NCBI RefSeq assembly: GCF_002025255.2
Contig: NZ_CP054589.1
Span: 186,001 to 250,000 of the forward strand
Direction: 5' to 3'
Origin: Halolamina sp. CBA1230
GTDB lineage: Archaea; Halobacteriota; Halobacteria; Halobacteriales; Haloferacaceae
Length of the DNA stretch: 64,000 nucleotides
Each line of letters starts with the position of its first letter. Position 1 is the stretch's first letter. The notes beneath the pieces were generated by a model. It saw only the letters and a program-made list of their open reading frames with translations, made no database searches and was not told the origin of the DNA. The position numbers were made by a program, and so were the translations under genes. Below, piece by piece: positions 49,499 through 58,752 of the stretch.

Positions 49499-50320
49499 AT
49501 GAGTGAACCGTATCTGTCCGCTGTCCTCGAGAAAGCGGAACGAGTTGCAGAACAGCACAGCCAAATCGCTCGCTCGACGGATCATCCAGCACACGAGTAC
49601 CTGCGGTACGCCGTTCTGCGGCTGCTCGAAGGGGAGACTGACGAGACGGCTGCGGACATCCGCGAGATCGACGGCGTGACCGTTGGGTATGGAGAGGATG
49701 AATCGATGTTCGACAGTTGGGGTGGCGACGTCGAGTGGTGGGAGACGGTGCCGCCCCGAGAGGAGTGTACCCGTTTCCGGATTTTCTACCCTGACGAGTG
49801 CGAAATCGTCCCGCGCGTAATCGTCGACGTGATGGCGGCGCTCGGCGCGTGGCGCGTGTGGGCTGGGAACGCCGCAGCCTGTGGCTCCTACGATCATCGC
49901 GAGCGTCACGAAGTCCATTATCTCTGGCCGAAAGACCATCCGGTGGAGGAACTGCTCCACGAGCGGCTCAGTGGCCCTGCGGAAGCCGTCGCTCCCGACG
50001 GTGGCCGAACGGGCGACGTTCGCGACCGACTGGTCGTCGACGAGAACACACAGTCGCAGGACGATCTCGAGCCCCGCACGAAGCGTGCCGTCGCCGAATC
50101 GATGGACGTCTCGCTCCTTTCGAAAGGTGGCCGCTACGAGGTGCAATCCGCGTCCGGCAACAGGTACGAAGTCGACGTCGTCGACAAGTCGTGTACCTGT
50201 CCGGACTGGCAGCAGCGCTCACCTGAAGGTGGCTGTAAGCACCTGCGTCGCGTCGATCACGAAATCAAACGGGGCCGCGTTCCTCGACCAGACGGCCGCC
50301 TCCCGGCTGATACGGACTGA
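49499..50320 (+). CDS. SWIM zinc-finger protein (block 2), 273 residues
   Basis: Intact paralogue of the split gene at 33494-35909. N-terminal helix (LEKAERVAEQHSQIARSTD), a central alpha/beta domain (TRFRIFYPDECEIVPRVIVD, RVWAGNAAACGSYDHRERHE) and a C-terminal SWIM motif CTCPDWQQRSPEGGCKHLRR at about residues 236-255. It is unrelated to the SWIM proteins at 3127 and 42184 apart from the zinc motif. Zinc-dependent DNA or protein binding is likely; role unknown. Confidence 0.75.
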   Translation: MSEPYLSAVLEKAERVAEQHSQIARSTDHPAHEYLRYAVLRLLEGETDETAADIREIDGVTVGYGEDESMFDSWGGDVEWWETVPPREECTRFRIFYPDECEIVPRVIVDVMAALGAWRVWAGNAAACGSYDHRERHEVHYLWPKDHPVEELLHERLSGPAEAVAPDGGRTGDVRDRLVVDENTQSQDDLEPRTKRAVAESMDVSLLSKGGRYEVQSASGNRYEVDVVDKSCTCPDWQQRSPEGGCKHLRRVDHEIKRGRVPRPDGRLPADTD

Positions 50321-50326
50321 ACCTGG

Positions 50327-50367
50327 TTAACCAACAAAACTATGGATTGAGAATCCGTGTTGGTTAA
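50327..50367. repeat. Dispersed palindrome, copy 11
   Basis: Perfect arms TTAACCAACA (50327-50336) and TGTTGGTTAA (50358-50367), 21-base spacer. It ends 14 bases before ATG 50382. Confidence 0.9.
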
Positions 50368-50381
50368 CACGGGAACAGCCG

Positions 50382-50705
50382 ATGTCCTACGAACCCCCGA
50401 CCCCACCGGCGAACCTCCCAACGGAGATCGTCAACACGCTCAACGAAGCCACATCGGATCATCTTCGGGACGCTGCCAGCTACGCCGAGGCGTTGGCCGA
50501 ACACAAGGAGCGTGAAGCTCGTCTCAAGGAGGAAGCGGACGACGCCAACGTCGAGGAGCGTCCCGATAGCCTTCCGGACGACGTGCCGGCGAAGGCGACC
50601 ATCACGATCAAGGAAATCAACGACAATCGCTACTACTACTGGCAGTGGAGAGACGGAGATACGGTCCGTTCGAAGTACAAGGGGCCTGTCAACCCGGACG
50701 ATTAG
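50382..50705 (+). CDS. Conserved protein, 107 residues (block 2)
   Basis: Paralogue of 36081-36404: MSYEPPTPPANLPTEIVNTL, an acidic helix, then TITIKEINDNRYYYWQWRDG and a basic end. The aromatic NRYYYWQW hairpin is unchanged between the copies, so it is probably the functional site. It is the last gene before the cdc6-B origin, just as its paralogue is the last intact gene before the cdc6-A origin. Confidence 0.7.
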   Translation: MSYEPPTPPANLPTEIVNTLNEATSDHLRDAASYAEALAEHKEREARLKEEADDANVEERPDSLPDDVPAKATITIKEINDNRYYYWQWRDGDTVRSKYKGPVNPDD

Positions 50706-50735
50706 AAAGACTCCGTTAGAGTCTAGCTACGATCC

Positions 50736-51072
50736 ACCCCCCGTATTCGAAGTGTAAACTAGTAACTGGATGATAAGGCGTAACAACCGAATGCCGTTTT
50801 TCACATCGGTGGTGGGGGGTGAGGCCACCAGATTACACTTCGATGCCGGGGTGTCGTCCGTACCGCTTACACTTCGACAAAGGGGAGGGAAAATCGATAG
50901 TGTCGACTACAGACATGAAAAATCACAGGAGAGCGTGGAAGTTCCCGTTACACATCGATAACGGGGGGCTCTCCGTTAGATATACTTCGGTGTCGGTTAC
51001 AGCACAGAGGCCATAGATCAGCCGAATACGGTGGATAGATTGACCAGACGGAACAGATAAACATCGAAGGAG
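50736..51072. repeat. Origin repeats upstream of cdc6-B (candidate oriC-B, left part)
   Basis: Repeats of TTACACTTCGA or TTACACATCGA with a G-run a few bases further: 50738-50757 (inverted, CCCCCC...TCGAAGTGTAA), 50833-50851, 50867-50887, 50947-50968 and a weak copy at 50979. The layout (motif plus G-tract) is that of haloarchaeal origin recognition boxes. Confidence 0.85.
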
Positions 51073-51108
51073 GTGAATCTTTTTAACGCCTCGGCGTACA
51101 GCAAGCGT

Positions 51109-52566
51109 ATGGCCGGTAGTGATCAGGATGGAGCGGACCAATCTACCCTCAAACAGGAATCTCATTCTGGAACTGACGCAGAACACGTAGAAGCCGGTGT
51201 AGAAAATGATGCCGAAGACTTGGAGTCCGAGCAAGACCGAGCAGTGTCGGAAGGCAATACTCAGCGGTCGATCCGGGATATGCTGGATGACGAGGGAGAA
51301 ACATCGGTTTTTGTCAATCGAGACCTCGTCGAGCCAGACACAATTATCGACGAGGAGCGAATTGTCGGCCGTGATGATCAACTCGAGGCTGTAGTCTCGT
51401 ATCTGAAACCCACACTCCAGGGAAATCGTCCTCCGAATATGCTTCTCTACGGTCCTGCCGGGACAGGTAAATCCCTCATCATCGGCGCAGTCACGCAACA
51501 GATTGTCGATCTCTGCCAATCCAAGGGTGAACGTTTCGGCGTTGTCAATATTAACTGCCAACCGATCAACACCCTCGATCAAGCCGTCTTTGAGCTCGTC
51601 CAAACCGTCGCAAGCGATGTCGACGCAGAAGTCGGTGTCCCGGAAACCGGGGTGTCGACGAAGCGCAAGTATCGACGCTTGTACGAACTCATCAATGAGC
51701 ACTACGACTCAGTTATTTTCATCTTGGACGAGATCGACCTCCTAGTCGGTCGACGAACGAATGAAGAGCCTGCCTACTCGAAACTGCTCTATCAACTGTC
51801 GCGAGCGAGTAACACGAACGAAATTGAGGGTCAAGTATCGGTCGCGGCACTAACGAATGACCCCAAATTCATGGAAGATATCGATGGTCGTGCCGAGAGT
51901 TCGTTCAATCCTCGGGACGTCTACTTCCCTGATTATGACGCGAACCAACTCCGACAGATACTCGAGAACCGGCGCGATGCCTTCCGGCCCAACGCCTTAA
52001 CCGACGACGTGCTACCACTCGTATCGGCATTCGCAGCCCAAAGCCACGGAGACGCACGAAAGGCTATCGACCTATTCCGTGGTGCCGGTGATCTCGCGGA
52101 CGAACGTGATGATGAGAAAGTCCGCGAAGAGCACGTTCGTGAATCCCAAGAAGAAATCGACAAGGATCGTTCGCTGAAGCTGATTGAGGGACTGACGACC
52201 CAGAAAAAGATCTCCCTGTACGCGACCGCCTCAGTTGCCTACCTTTCCAATTTGTCCGGAAGTTCGGTACCGAGTCCAGTCGGCTTTAAAGTCTATCAAT
52301 GGGTTACCGACGAGATTGATGCTGACCAGATGACACGGGAGACTTACGTCAAATACGTCAAAGAACTCTCCACTTATGGTCTCATCTCCACGGCTCGAAA
52401 AAGTCGAGGACGTGGTGGGGGGATGTATATGGAATTCACGTTCACGGGCGAACCGGAAGCAATGATGAATCGGATCGTCGACGACACTCGCTTGGGAGCG
52501 ATTGCCGATCAAGAAGACATCCTTCAGTCGGTGGTCAACGCCCAGCTAAGAGAGTTCCACAAGTAG
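51109..52566 (+). CDS. cdc6: Orc1/Cdc6 replication initiator B
   Basis: 485 residues from ATG 51109, with a TATA-like TTTTTAAC about 27 bases upstream (leaderless transcript likely). An acidic N-terminal extension of about 75 residues is followed by an AAA+ domain: Walker A GPAGTGKS at 115-122, Walker B IFILDEIDLL, sensor VAALTNDPKF. The C-terminal winged helix contains MTRETYVKYVKELSTYGLIS. The repeats on both sides (TTACACWTCGA type) are unlike those of initiator A, so the two origins are separate systems. Intact. Confidence 0.92.
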   Translation: MAGSDQDGADQSTLKQESHSGTDAEHVEAGVENDAEDLESEQDRAVSEGNTQRSIRDMLDDEGETSVFVNRDLVEPDTIIDEERIVGRDDQLEAVVSYLKPTLQGNRPPNMLLYGPAGTGKSLIIGAVTQQIVDLCQSKGERFGVVNINCQPINTLDQAVFELVQTVASDVDAEVGVPETGVSTKRKYRRLYELINEHYDSVIFILDEIDLLVGRRTNEEPAYSKLLYQLSRASNTNEIEGQVSVAALTNDPKFMEDIDGRAESSFNPRDVYFPDYDANQLRQILENRRDAFRPNALTDDVLPLVSAFAAQSHGDARKAIDLFRGAGDLADERDDEKVREEHVRESQEEIDKDRSLKLIEGLTTQKKISLYATASVAYLSNLSGSSVPSPVGFKVYQWVTDEIDADQMTRETYVKYVKELSTYGLISTARKSRGRGGGMYMEFTFTGEPEAMMNRIVDDTRLGAIADQEDILQSVVNAQLREFHK

Positions 52567-52596
52567 GACTACATCTTCAGAGGAAGGCTCTCGAAA

Positions 52597-53096
52597 CACA
52601 CCCCCCGTCTTCGATGTGTAAACCGAGTCTTGTCAGGAGTGGTATTGAGCTCAATGGGCCGGTAACGAATTAGGCGTCGGGTCAGTACAGAAGACTACCT
52701 CTGAAACAGCTCGAATGTAGAACCCCCTCCCCCCGTCATCGAAGTGTAAGTGAGAGCCGTAAGGCTATAAGGAAAACACGTTTCGAAGTGTATACCAACG
52801 GTAGAGCAGCTTAAAGCTACATATTCACGGAGAACAGTACCTTAGAATCGGCTGGATCTATCACTCGGTTTGTCGAAGTGAACTTCTCTTTTCCTCGTGA
52901 TTAGGTGTATTACGGCTATGGTTGCCACGCAGTTCATATAAAACTTTGCCAGACAATAGCTTATCTTGAGTTTAGACCTGATTAAGATGTTTGAGAACGT
53001 CTCCTACGTATTGACGCCCATTCTTCCTGTTTCTACTGATTTCTTGTTCTAGCCCCCTCCCCTTCCGTAGAGTTTTACACATCGATGACGGGGGGA
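52597..53096. repeat. Origin repeats downstream of cdc6-B (candidate oriC-B, right part)
   Basis: Copies at 52601-52622 (CCCCCCGTCTTCGATGTGTA), 52732-52750, 52779-52794, a weak copy at 52876, and 53071-53094 (TTTTACACATCGATGACGGG). AT-rich DNA at 52795-52990 could be the unwinding region. No gene is seen in 52567-53125. Confidence 0.85.
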
Positions 53097-53125
53097 GGGA
53101 GTGGACTGTCCTCCCGCTATGTAGA

Positions 53126-54093
53126 TCACTCGTCACCGTGTGCAGCGAATGACATCACATTCATCTCCCGTGTCTTAGCGAGTTCACGTCGAATCACTGA
53201 TCGGTCCCATCCGAGCGATGAAAGCACGCTCTCAACCGCTCTGACCAGCTGCGTTTCGTAGTACGAGGCGTCGTAGGTCTCGATCTCCTCGTGGGCGAGG
53301 GCGACCCCGTCTCGCGAGCTCTTCTCGTCGTCGACGACCACGTACTCGATATCCTGTCAAGATGGATGGCGAGGTCCTAGCCACGAGCTCGTTCGAGCGC
53401 CCCCATATTCTGGATATCCTACGTATAGCCTTCCAGCGGCTCGGAGACACGATTCCGCTCGACGAGCCCCTCCACTGCTACGTTTCCGGCTTCAACTCGT
53501 CGATTGCTCGTTCGAGACGTCCGAGCACCGGGTCCAGTGACCACGTGGCATCGAGCCTGTCGAGACAGTCCCGCTGGACATCCTCGATGAACGGCGGGGT
53601 TGAGCGCTGCTGGGCTTCGATACCTCTGATCTTGAACTCGTCGTCGCCGTTGAGTTTTTCCGAAGTACTTCGTCAGTGCGTCAACGTCGCTCTCGCGCTG
53701 CGGGACGAACGCAACTCAGTCGTAGTGGGCTTCGTGTTCGAGTCGAATCTCGACGCGTTCCGTGATCCCGTCGCGAGCGTCTCGATGTCTTCGCGCTCAT
53801 CGTCGTCGACGTCGGGGTCCGGGGTCACCCAGATGGAGTCGACGATGCCGTGGACGACGCGCCAGCCGCCGGCTTCCAGCCGTTGTTTCGCCGTCAGCAG
53901 AATTTCGTGAGCGAACGCATTGATTGCCTCGTGGCACTCGATGCGGCCGAACTTCGCGTTGCTGAATCCTTGATAGCCGAAGCAGGCGACGAGGATCCAC
54001 TTCAGCGCTCCTGACCGTCCCTCGAGTTCAGCTAGGCGGTCCTCGTCGGGTCGTCCCGATCATCTCGGGACGGATGTCCTCGATGCTATCGTT
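53126..54093 (-). pseudogene. polB: Decayed family-B DNA polymerase, C-terminal part
   Basis: Minus-strand pieces in different frames read, in order: NDSIEDIRPEMIG; EGRSGALKWILVACFGYQGF, GGWRVVHGIVDSIWVTPDPD (the palm motif C region), VEIRLEHEAHYDWVAFVPQR; GDDEFKIRGIEAQQRSTPPF; and finally EKSSRDGVALAHEEIETYDA to the stop at 53126. At least three frameshifts and two in-frame stops separate them. The N-terminal half is absent. It is the remains of a plasmid-type haloarchaeal PolB next to the origin. Confidence 0.75.
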
Positions 54094-54101
54094 TCCCGGT
54101 T

Positions 54102-54542
54102 CTAGTCCTGGTCTTGCTTTGCCAATTCACGGATCTTCTCTTTCGTTTCTTCCTGATGTTCACCGAACGCCACCTCGAAAATACCCCTATAGAAATGTTT
54201 GTTTTTCTCGAGCGTGATGTCTTCTCGCTTTAATTGCTTCTTTAATCGTGTGAATGTAATCTCAATGTTCTCACTCTGTTCCGGTTCAACATATATCGTG
54301 GCCGAATCCCAATCCTCTCTGATGTTCAATGGTTCATCGTCTGATTTCTGGGTCGACGGTTTATTCTCCGCAGCGGGGGTGGCACTCTGTTGACCTGATT
54401 GCTCTTCGGTTGCTGTTGTCGGGTCACTGTCCCGGCTTTTTGCGTCCGGCATGGCCTCCGTCGGCTCGTCATCGACCGTGGCTTCCTTGTCGTCTGCTTC
54501 TTCTGACGGATCCTCAAATCGCTCGTCCATTCCTCGGGGCAT
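54102..54542 (-). CDS. Partition partner of ParA (ParB-like, centromere binding)
   Basis: 146 residues (or 142 from ATG 54530). The first 80 residues are acidic and disordered. The C-terminal part (WDSATIYVEPEQSENIEITF, TRLKKQLKREDITLEKNKHF, YRGIFEVAFGEHQEETKEKI) could form the DNA-binding domain. It begins two bases after the parA stop on the same strand, the place of the second partition protein. No ParB signature is visible, as for many archaeal partners. Confidence 0.6.
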   Translation of the reverse strand: MPRGMDERFEDPSEEADDKEATVDDEPTEAMPDAKSRDSDPTTATEEQSGQQSATPAAENKPSTQKSDDEPLNIREDWDSATIYVEPEQSENIEITFTRLKKQLKREDITLEKNKHFYRGIFEVAFGEHQEETKEKIRELAKQDQD

Positions 54543-54544
54543 CC

Positions 54545-55456
54545 TTACACCTCCACCTGCGTCTTGTCGAACGCTCGTTCCATTGTCTCAGCAACCTCCA
54601 GGAAGAGCTCGCGCTCGACTTGCTGGTCGTTCGCGTCTTCCCACTCGAAAATATCGCAGCCGTTGTCCCACGCGCGCTGTATCGCCACCCGCATTGGGAG
54701 TTTGAAAATCGGGGCTAGTGACGCATATGACTCGTCGAATGCATCCAGGAACTTCTGTGACTGACCATCATCTCTATACATATTTGCCAACAGTCCAACG
54801 ATTGCAATCTCGATCTGTTGATTATCCTCGATGGATTCCAGCTGGTCCCAGAGATCGTCTAGGGCATCTCGTGATGTGGCTTGGGTTTGTGCGGCCAGGA
54901 ACACGTTCTGCGCCGCGATAAAGGCTGCATCCGTCAGCACCGAGAGATCAGGTGGGCAGTCGATCAAGATAAAATCGTAGTCGTAACCGTCGTCCACTAA
55001 CTCTTCGAGGGCAACTTTCAACGAGAGACGAGCGCCTGCGTCGTCCATCCAATCTCGGGCAAGCCCCATGTCCTTGTGGCTCGGCACCAGATCGAAATTT
55101 AGGTGTTCGTACTCGTCGCTGTGGATCATAATTTCTGAAAGCGTCGTGTCGTCCGTGCGCGGGTTGTCGACGAGGACGTCAAGAAGATTTGCGTCATCGG
55201 TAGCGAGCGTATTTGGAAGGTCGTTCTTCGGGCTTGAGGGGTCGTTGTCGTCGCCCGGGCCGAGTCCCAGGCCTTTCGTCATATCGGCCTGTGGATCCAT
55301 ATCAATCGCGAGGACATCGTGATCTCGCGAGGCCAGTGCTGCGGCGCTGTTTATCGTCGCCGTTGTTTTCCCAGTCCCGCCTTTCTGATTGCCGAAGGCG
55401 ATCGTGGGGATACCAGTCGATGGTGTGACGCCCCAGCCACGGGGTGACTCGGTCAT
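54545..55456 (-). CDS. parA: ParA-family partition ATPase
   Basis: 303 residues. Deviant Walker A KGGTGKTT at residues 25-32, Walker A' AIDMDPQADMTKGLG, Walker B YDFILIDCPPDLS. ParA ATPases move plasmid copies apart using a partner bound at a centromere site. The upstream 400 bases hold a repeat array that is the probable centromere and operator. It lies close to the cdc6-B origin, as is usual for plasmid replication/partition regions. Confidence 0.92.
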   Translation of the reverse strand: MTESPRGWGVTPSTGIPTIAFGNQKGGTGKTTATINSAAALASRDHDVLAIDMDPQADMTKGLGLGPGDDNDPSSPKNDLPNTLATDDANLLDVLVDNPRTDDTTLSEIMIHSDEYEHLNFDLVPSHKDMGLARDWMDDAGARLSLKVALEELVDDGYDYDFILIDCPPDLSVLTDAAFIAAQNVFLAAQTQATSRDALDDLWDQLESIEDNQQIEIAIVGLLANMYRDDGQSQKFLDAFDESYASLAPIFKLPMRVAIQRAWDNGCDIFEWEDANDQQVERELFLEVAETMERAFDKTQVEV

Positions 55457-55800
55457 AGTTCGATCATTGATTCACTGATTCATAAATCTACGCCAGACAT
55501 CGAATCTCGTTCTGGAAATTCTAAAGGTCCGTATTCCGTGGTATAAACCGCTAACAGGCGGTTTTGGTGATGTATTTGGTGGGAATCAAAGAATCACTGA
55601 TTCATTGACTCAACACATCCTGGAATCCCCGCTTTGCTGGGTCCTCGTGGAATGGAGGTTGCTACTGCAGTTGCTGAATGAGTGACTCTGCGCTTCTCGG
55701 AGTGGGGTATTCATTGAATCCCTATTTCTTGGATTCACTGATTCATTGATTCACTGACTCCATGACTCGCCACATCCTATTGGATTCCAAGAATCAAGTA
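55457..55800. repeat. Candidate centromere (parS-like) repeat array
   Basis: Heptamer-like TGATTCA/TGATTCAC units recur in tandem in four clusters: 55466-55482, 55589-55611, 55709-55721 and 55731-55768, plus inverted GGATTCCAAGAATC at 55781-55794. The array starts about 10 bases from the parA start, so it can also act as its operator. No gene is present in 55457-55888. Confidence 0.7.
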
Positions 55801-55888
55801 CTCCTTAACTCCTTGATTTATGGCTTCAGTCAACTGCTCCACGCACGGTGGCGCGGGGCTTGTCAGTGAACTCGGCCTCTGCCGACAG

Positions 55889-56785
55889 TTAGTCGGACGG
55901 GACGAATCCCCGGTTCGGCGTCACGGTTCCTGACTTCAGGGCGAGTTGACCGTCGCCCGTCCGCCGCGACGACTGTAGGCTCCGACGGATATACCGCCAC
56001 CTAACATTCTTCGCTCCAACATAGTCCGCATTCGCTGTCGCACCACATTTCTCGCATTCGAATTCCGCTTGCCTGGCACGGTTCCCTTCGCTCGTGTGTC
56101 CACACTCGGGACACCGCCGACTCGTGTTCTCCGGATCAACGTACTCCACACAGATGCCTTCTGCATCGGCCTTGTACTCCACGAGGTCAACGAGTTGTCG
56201 GTGCGCCCACTGGTGGAACTCCTTCACCGGGGGCGCACGTTCCCGAATATGCCGCAGGTTCTCGAACGCGATGTACGCGCAGCTGTGTTCCAACGCTTCT
56301 TCGATGATGTCGTTGGCCACGCGGTGCAGCACATCCCGAACGTAGCGGGACTCCCTGCCGCTCATCTGCTGGATGGTACGGTGTGCGGACTGCGTGCCGG
56401 TCTGTTGGAGGTTGCCGCGAATCCGCTCGAACTCCCGGTGTCGATGTCCAAGTTCTCTGCCGGACGCGAAATAGGCCGTCGAGGTCGTGGCGATATTGAC
56501 GATGCCGAGGTCGACGCTGTGAACTGTCTTGTCCTCGTCGTCGCCCTGTTTTTCGACCTGTTTCTCGGGCTTCGGTTTGCGAAAGCCGAGATGTAGGTAG
56601 TAGTCGCCATCACGCCGAGAGAGCGTGGATTCGGTGAGTTCCCAGTCCTCGTTGTTGAGGTACTGGTGTTGGTAGCCACCTTCGTCGTCCGGCAACGTGA
56701 GATCGCACCGAATACGGTCGTCGACCGTGGAAAGTGAGACTGTTCCGTCGTCAAATAGTGTCATCGTCCGAGTGTCGTATTTCAC
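55889..56785 (-). pseudogene. tnpB: TnpB, N-terminally truncated
   Basis: The 298-codon frame has the complete catalytic part (D in HSVDLGIVNIAT, E in AFENLRHIRE, D in ANADYVGAKN, zinc finger CPECGHTSEG...CEKCGAT) but lacks about 120 N-terminal residues. The break coincides with the left end of the next element (about 56785), so the insertion plus an adjacent deletion removed the 5' part. Confidence 0.75.
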
Positions 56786-58240
56786 AGGCGGTACGAGGCG
56801 GATGTCCCGACCCTTGAGGTCGGGGAGGAAGCCGACACTCGATGAAACTAACTACGTTCTATAGATAGGCCAGCTCCCCCCCACTCTACTAATAAACTTT
56901 TATTAGGCAACAAAGGTAAATGTGAGCCACAGATGGACGATGCGCTACGACGCACCGTGCCGGTCAAACTCGACGTACCAGAAGAGCGTCGTGGCGACCT
57001 CCATCAAACCAAAGCTCAGTTCTTGCACTGCGCCAACCGCACGAGCGAGTGGGCGTGGCGCTACGACGACTACTGTGTCACCAACAAGAGCAAAGCCGAA
57101 AACGCCCTGTACGACGAGTTGCGCGAGGAAACCGACCTCACCGCCAACCTCGTCCAGAAAGGCATTCGACGCGCCATCGAAGCCGTCCAAAGCGGCGTCG
57201 AGAAACTGAAGCAAGGCGAACAAACGAGTCAACCCGAGTTCGACTCGTGGAGCGTCGTCTACGACAAACGCTCTGCGTCATTCAACGACGACTACGCCAC
57301 GCTCTCTACCCCCGACGGCAGAGTCACTGCTGAATACGTCCTCCCACCCGAGGACGAACGCGAAGACACGCCGTTCGGCAGGTACTACGAGAGTGAGGCG
57401 TGGGATGCGTCGATCGCCACGCTTCAGTACGACGAACAGGAGGATGCGTTCTACCTGCATGTCACGCTGAAGAACCCGAACTACGAGGGTGACGGAACGG
57501 AACGCCAAGAAAGCGAGTCACGTAGTGAGGGTGCCGAGAACGGAGTGGTTCTCGGTGTTGACCTGAACGTGACTGGCGCGTTCGCTGTCACCTCCACAGG
57601 CGAGTTCATCGGCAGTGCGGACTCCCTCACCCACAAGCGCAACCAGTACGAACAACGCCGCGCCAAACTGCAACAGACGGGTACACGGTCGGCTCACCTC
57701 ACGATGCAGTCCATCGGCAGTCGGCTCTCGGATTGGTCATTGGACTGGCTCCACAACCGCGCCAACGACCTCATCACGGAAGCCCAAGACGCGGACGTGG
57801 ACGGCATCATTTTCGAGACCCTTGACCACATCCGCGAGAACATTGCGAACGGGTCGAAGTTCCAGCAGTGGGCCTACGCGAAGTTCGTGGAACTCGTCGA
57901 GTACAAGGTCGAGTCTACGGAGTTGTTCGTGGATACCGTGAATCCGGCGTACACGAGTCAGCGTTGCTCGCACTGTGGGTTTACCCACGAGGACAATCGT
58001 GACGACAAGGCGTTTGAGTGCCAATCATGTGGGTACGAAGTGAACGCGGATTACAATGCCGCGAAGAACATCGCAAATCGGTACTGCGGGTATATCCATC
58101 GCGAGCAGAAGTCTCGCGGTGGATGGGCCACCAGTCAACTGGCCCTCAAGTCAGGGACGTTGAGCGTGAACGGCGACTACACGCCTACCGAACTACTCGG
58201 TTAGAACGGGAGTCCACTGACAAGCCTCGGGGCTTGACCC
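56785..58240 (+). mobile_element. Solo TnpB element
   Basis: Left end CACAGGCGG... with CCCGACC/GGTCGGG at 56808-56823, matching the left end of the element at 45588-46985 in reverse. Right-end hairpin CCTCGGGG/CCCCGAGG at 58223-58243. It separates a truncated tnpB (left) from a truncated HTH gene (right), so a deletion accompanied its arrival. Confidence 0.75.
56933..58204 (+). CDS. tnpB: TnpB RNA-guided nuclease
   Basis: 423 residues. RuvC acids: D in GVDLNVTGAFAV, E in IFETLDHIRE, D in NADYNAAKN. Zinc finger CSHCGFTHEDN...CQSCGYE. Two details differ from its relatives: N in place of G after the first D, and LDHI in place of LTHI. Otherwise a normal, intact member of the subtype at 21186 and 45636. 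Confidence 0.85.
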   Translation: MDDALRRTVPVKLDVPEERRGDLHQTKAQFLHCANRTSEWAWRYDDYCVTNKSKAENALYDELREETDLTANLVQKGIRRAIEAVQSGVEKLKQGEQTSQPEFDSWSVVYDKRSASFNDDYATLSTPDGRVTAEYVLPPEDEREDTPFGRYYESEAWDASIATLQYDEQEDAFYLHVTLKNPNYEGDGTERQESESRSEGAENGVVLGVDLNVTGAFAVTSTGEFIGSADSLTHKRNQYEQRRAKLQQTGTRSAHLTMQSIGSRLSDWSLDWLHNRANDLITEAQDADVDGIIFETLDHIRENIANGSKFQQWAYAKFVELVEYKVESTELFVDTVNPAYTSQRCSHCGFTHEDNRDDKAFECQSCGYEVNADYNAAKNIANRYCGYIHREQKSRGGWATSQLALKSGTLSVNGDYTPTELLG

Positions 58241-58243
58241 CGA

Positions 58244-58359
58244 GGTGGTTGACGGAGAATATACGTGTAGAGGCGAGCGAGCCGTGGCTCTTCGAGTAGC
58301 TGTGCCACTGACATAAGGCCATTAACGGCGCATTCGAGGTCCCCCGTCGCTTTCGACAT
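58244..58359 (-). pseudogene. 5' stump of an HTH gene cut by the TnpB element
   Basis: ATG 58359 reads MSKATGDLECAVNGLMSVAQ, LLEEPRLARLYTYILRQ, then ends at the element border. The pattern matches the start of the HTH protein at 61605 (IPTFAELLENPSLASLYTSI). The rest of the gene is not found on the other side of the element. Confidence 0.6.
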
Positions 58360-58426
58360 ACAATACATAATTCGTATACTGTATAATAACGATTAGGTTG
58401 CAACCGAAGTCGGAGGCGTCCAAGTA

Positions 58427-58621
58427 TCACATTTCGCTTGGTTCGAATGCAGCAGCCAGCTGATCGCGCATATACTTCCGGCAGAGCGTGCGGGCCCGGG
58501 AATCTGAGAGATAATTCTGCAGGACGACGTCGGCACTCGCGCTTCCTTGTTCGGCCGCAATTTCGTCGGTATCATCGATCCCCGCCGACAGTCGCTCGTC
58601 TGCGGCTGATTCCTCAATCAT
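58427..58621 (-). CDS. Possible small protein, 64 residues
   Basis: ATG 58621 reads MIEESAADERLSAGIDDTDE, then SADVVLQNYLSDSRARTLCR and KYMRDQLAAAFEPSEM. Charge and composition are plausible for a haloarchaeal protein, but no family is recognised and it may be a gene fragment; the frame remains open upstream to 58666. Confidence 0.4.
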   Translation of the reverse strand: MIEESAADERLSAGIDDTDEIAAEQGSASADVVLQNYLSDSRARTLCRKYMRDQLAAAFEPSEM

Positions 58622-58723
58622 TCCAGCATCAATCACGGTCAACGAGACCCCCAATTGACTCAACAATGGTCACGCTATCGGGTGTTTTTCGAGGTTTTGT
58701 TGGAGCTTCGCCAAACACTTATT

Positions 58724-58745
58724 GTGTTGGGTACTGTCCCAACAC
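58724..58745 (+). promoter_or_regulatory. Perfect inverted-repeat operator of the TumE/HVO_A0114-like pair
   Basis: GTGTTGGG (58724-58731), TACTGT, CCCAACAC (58738-58745): 8-bp arms without mismatch, ending seven bases before ATG 58753. Confidence 0.6.
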
Positions 58746-58752
58746 GTAGGGA

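Noticed and set aside
50736-53096. Repeat clusters as a possible CRISPR array
   Set aside because: Repeats are short, in both orientations and irregularly spaced, have G-tracts and flank an Orc1/Cdc6 gene, so they are origin boxes.
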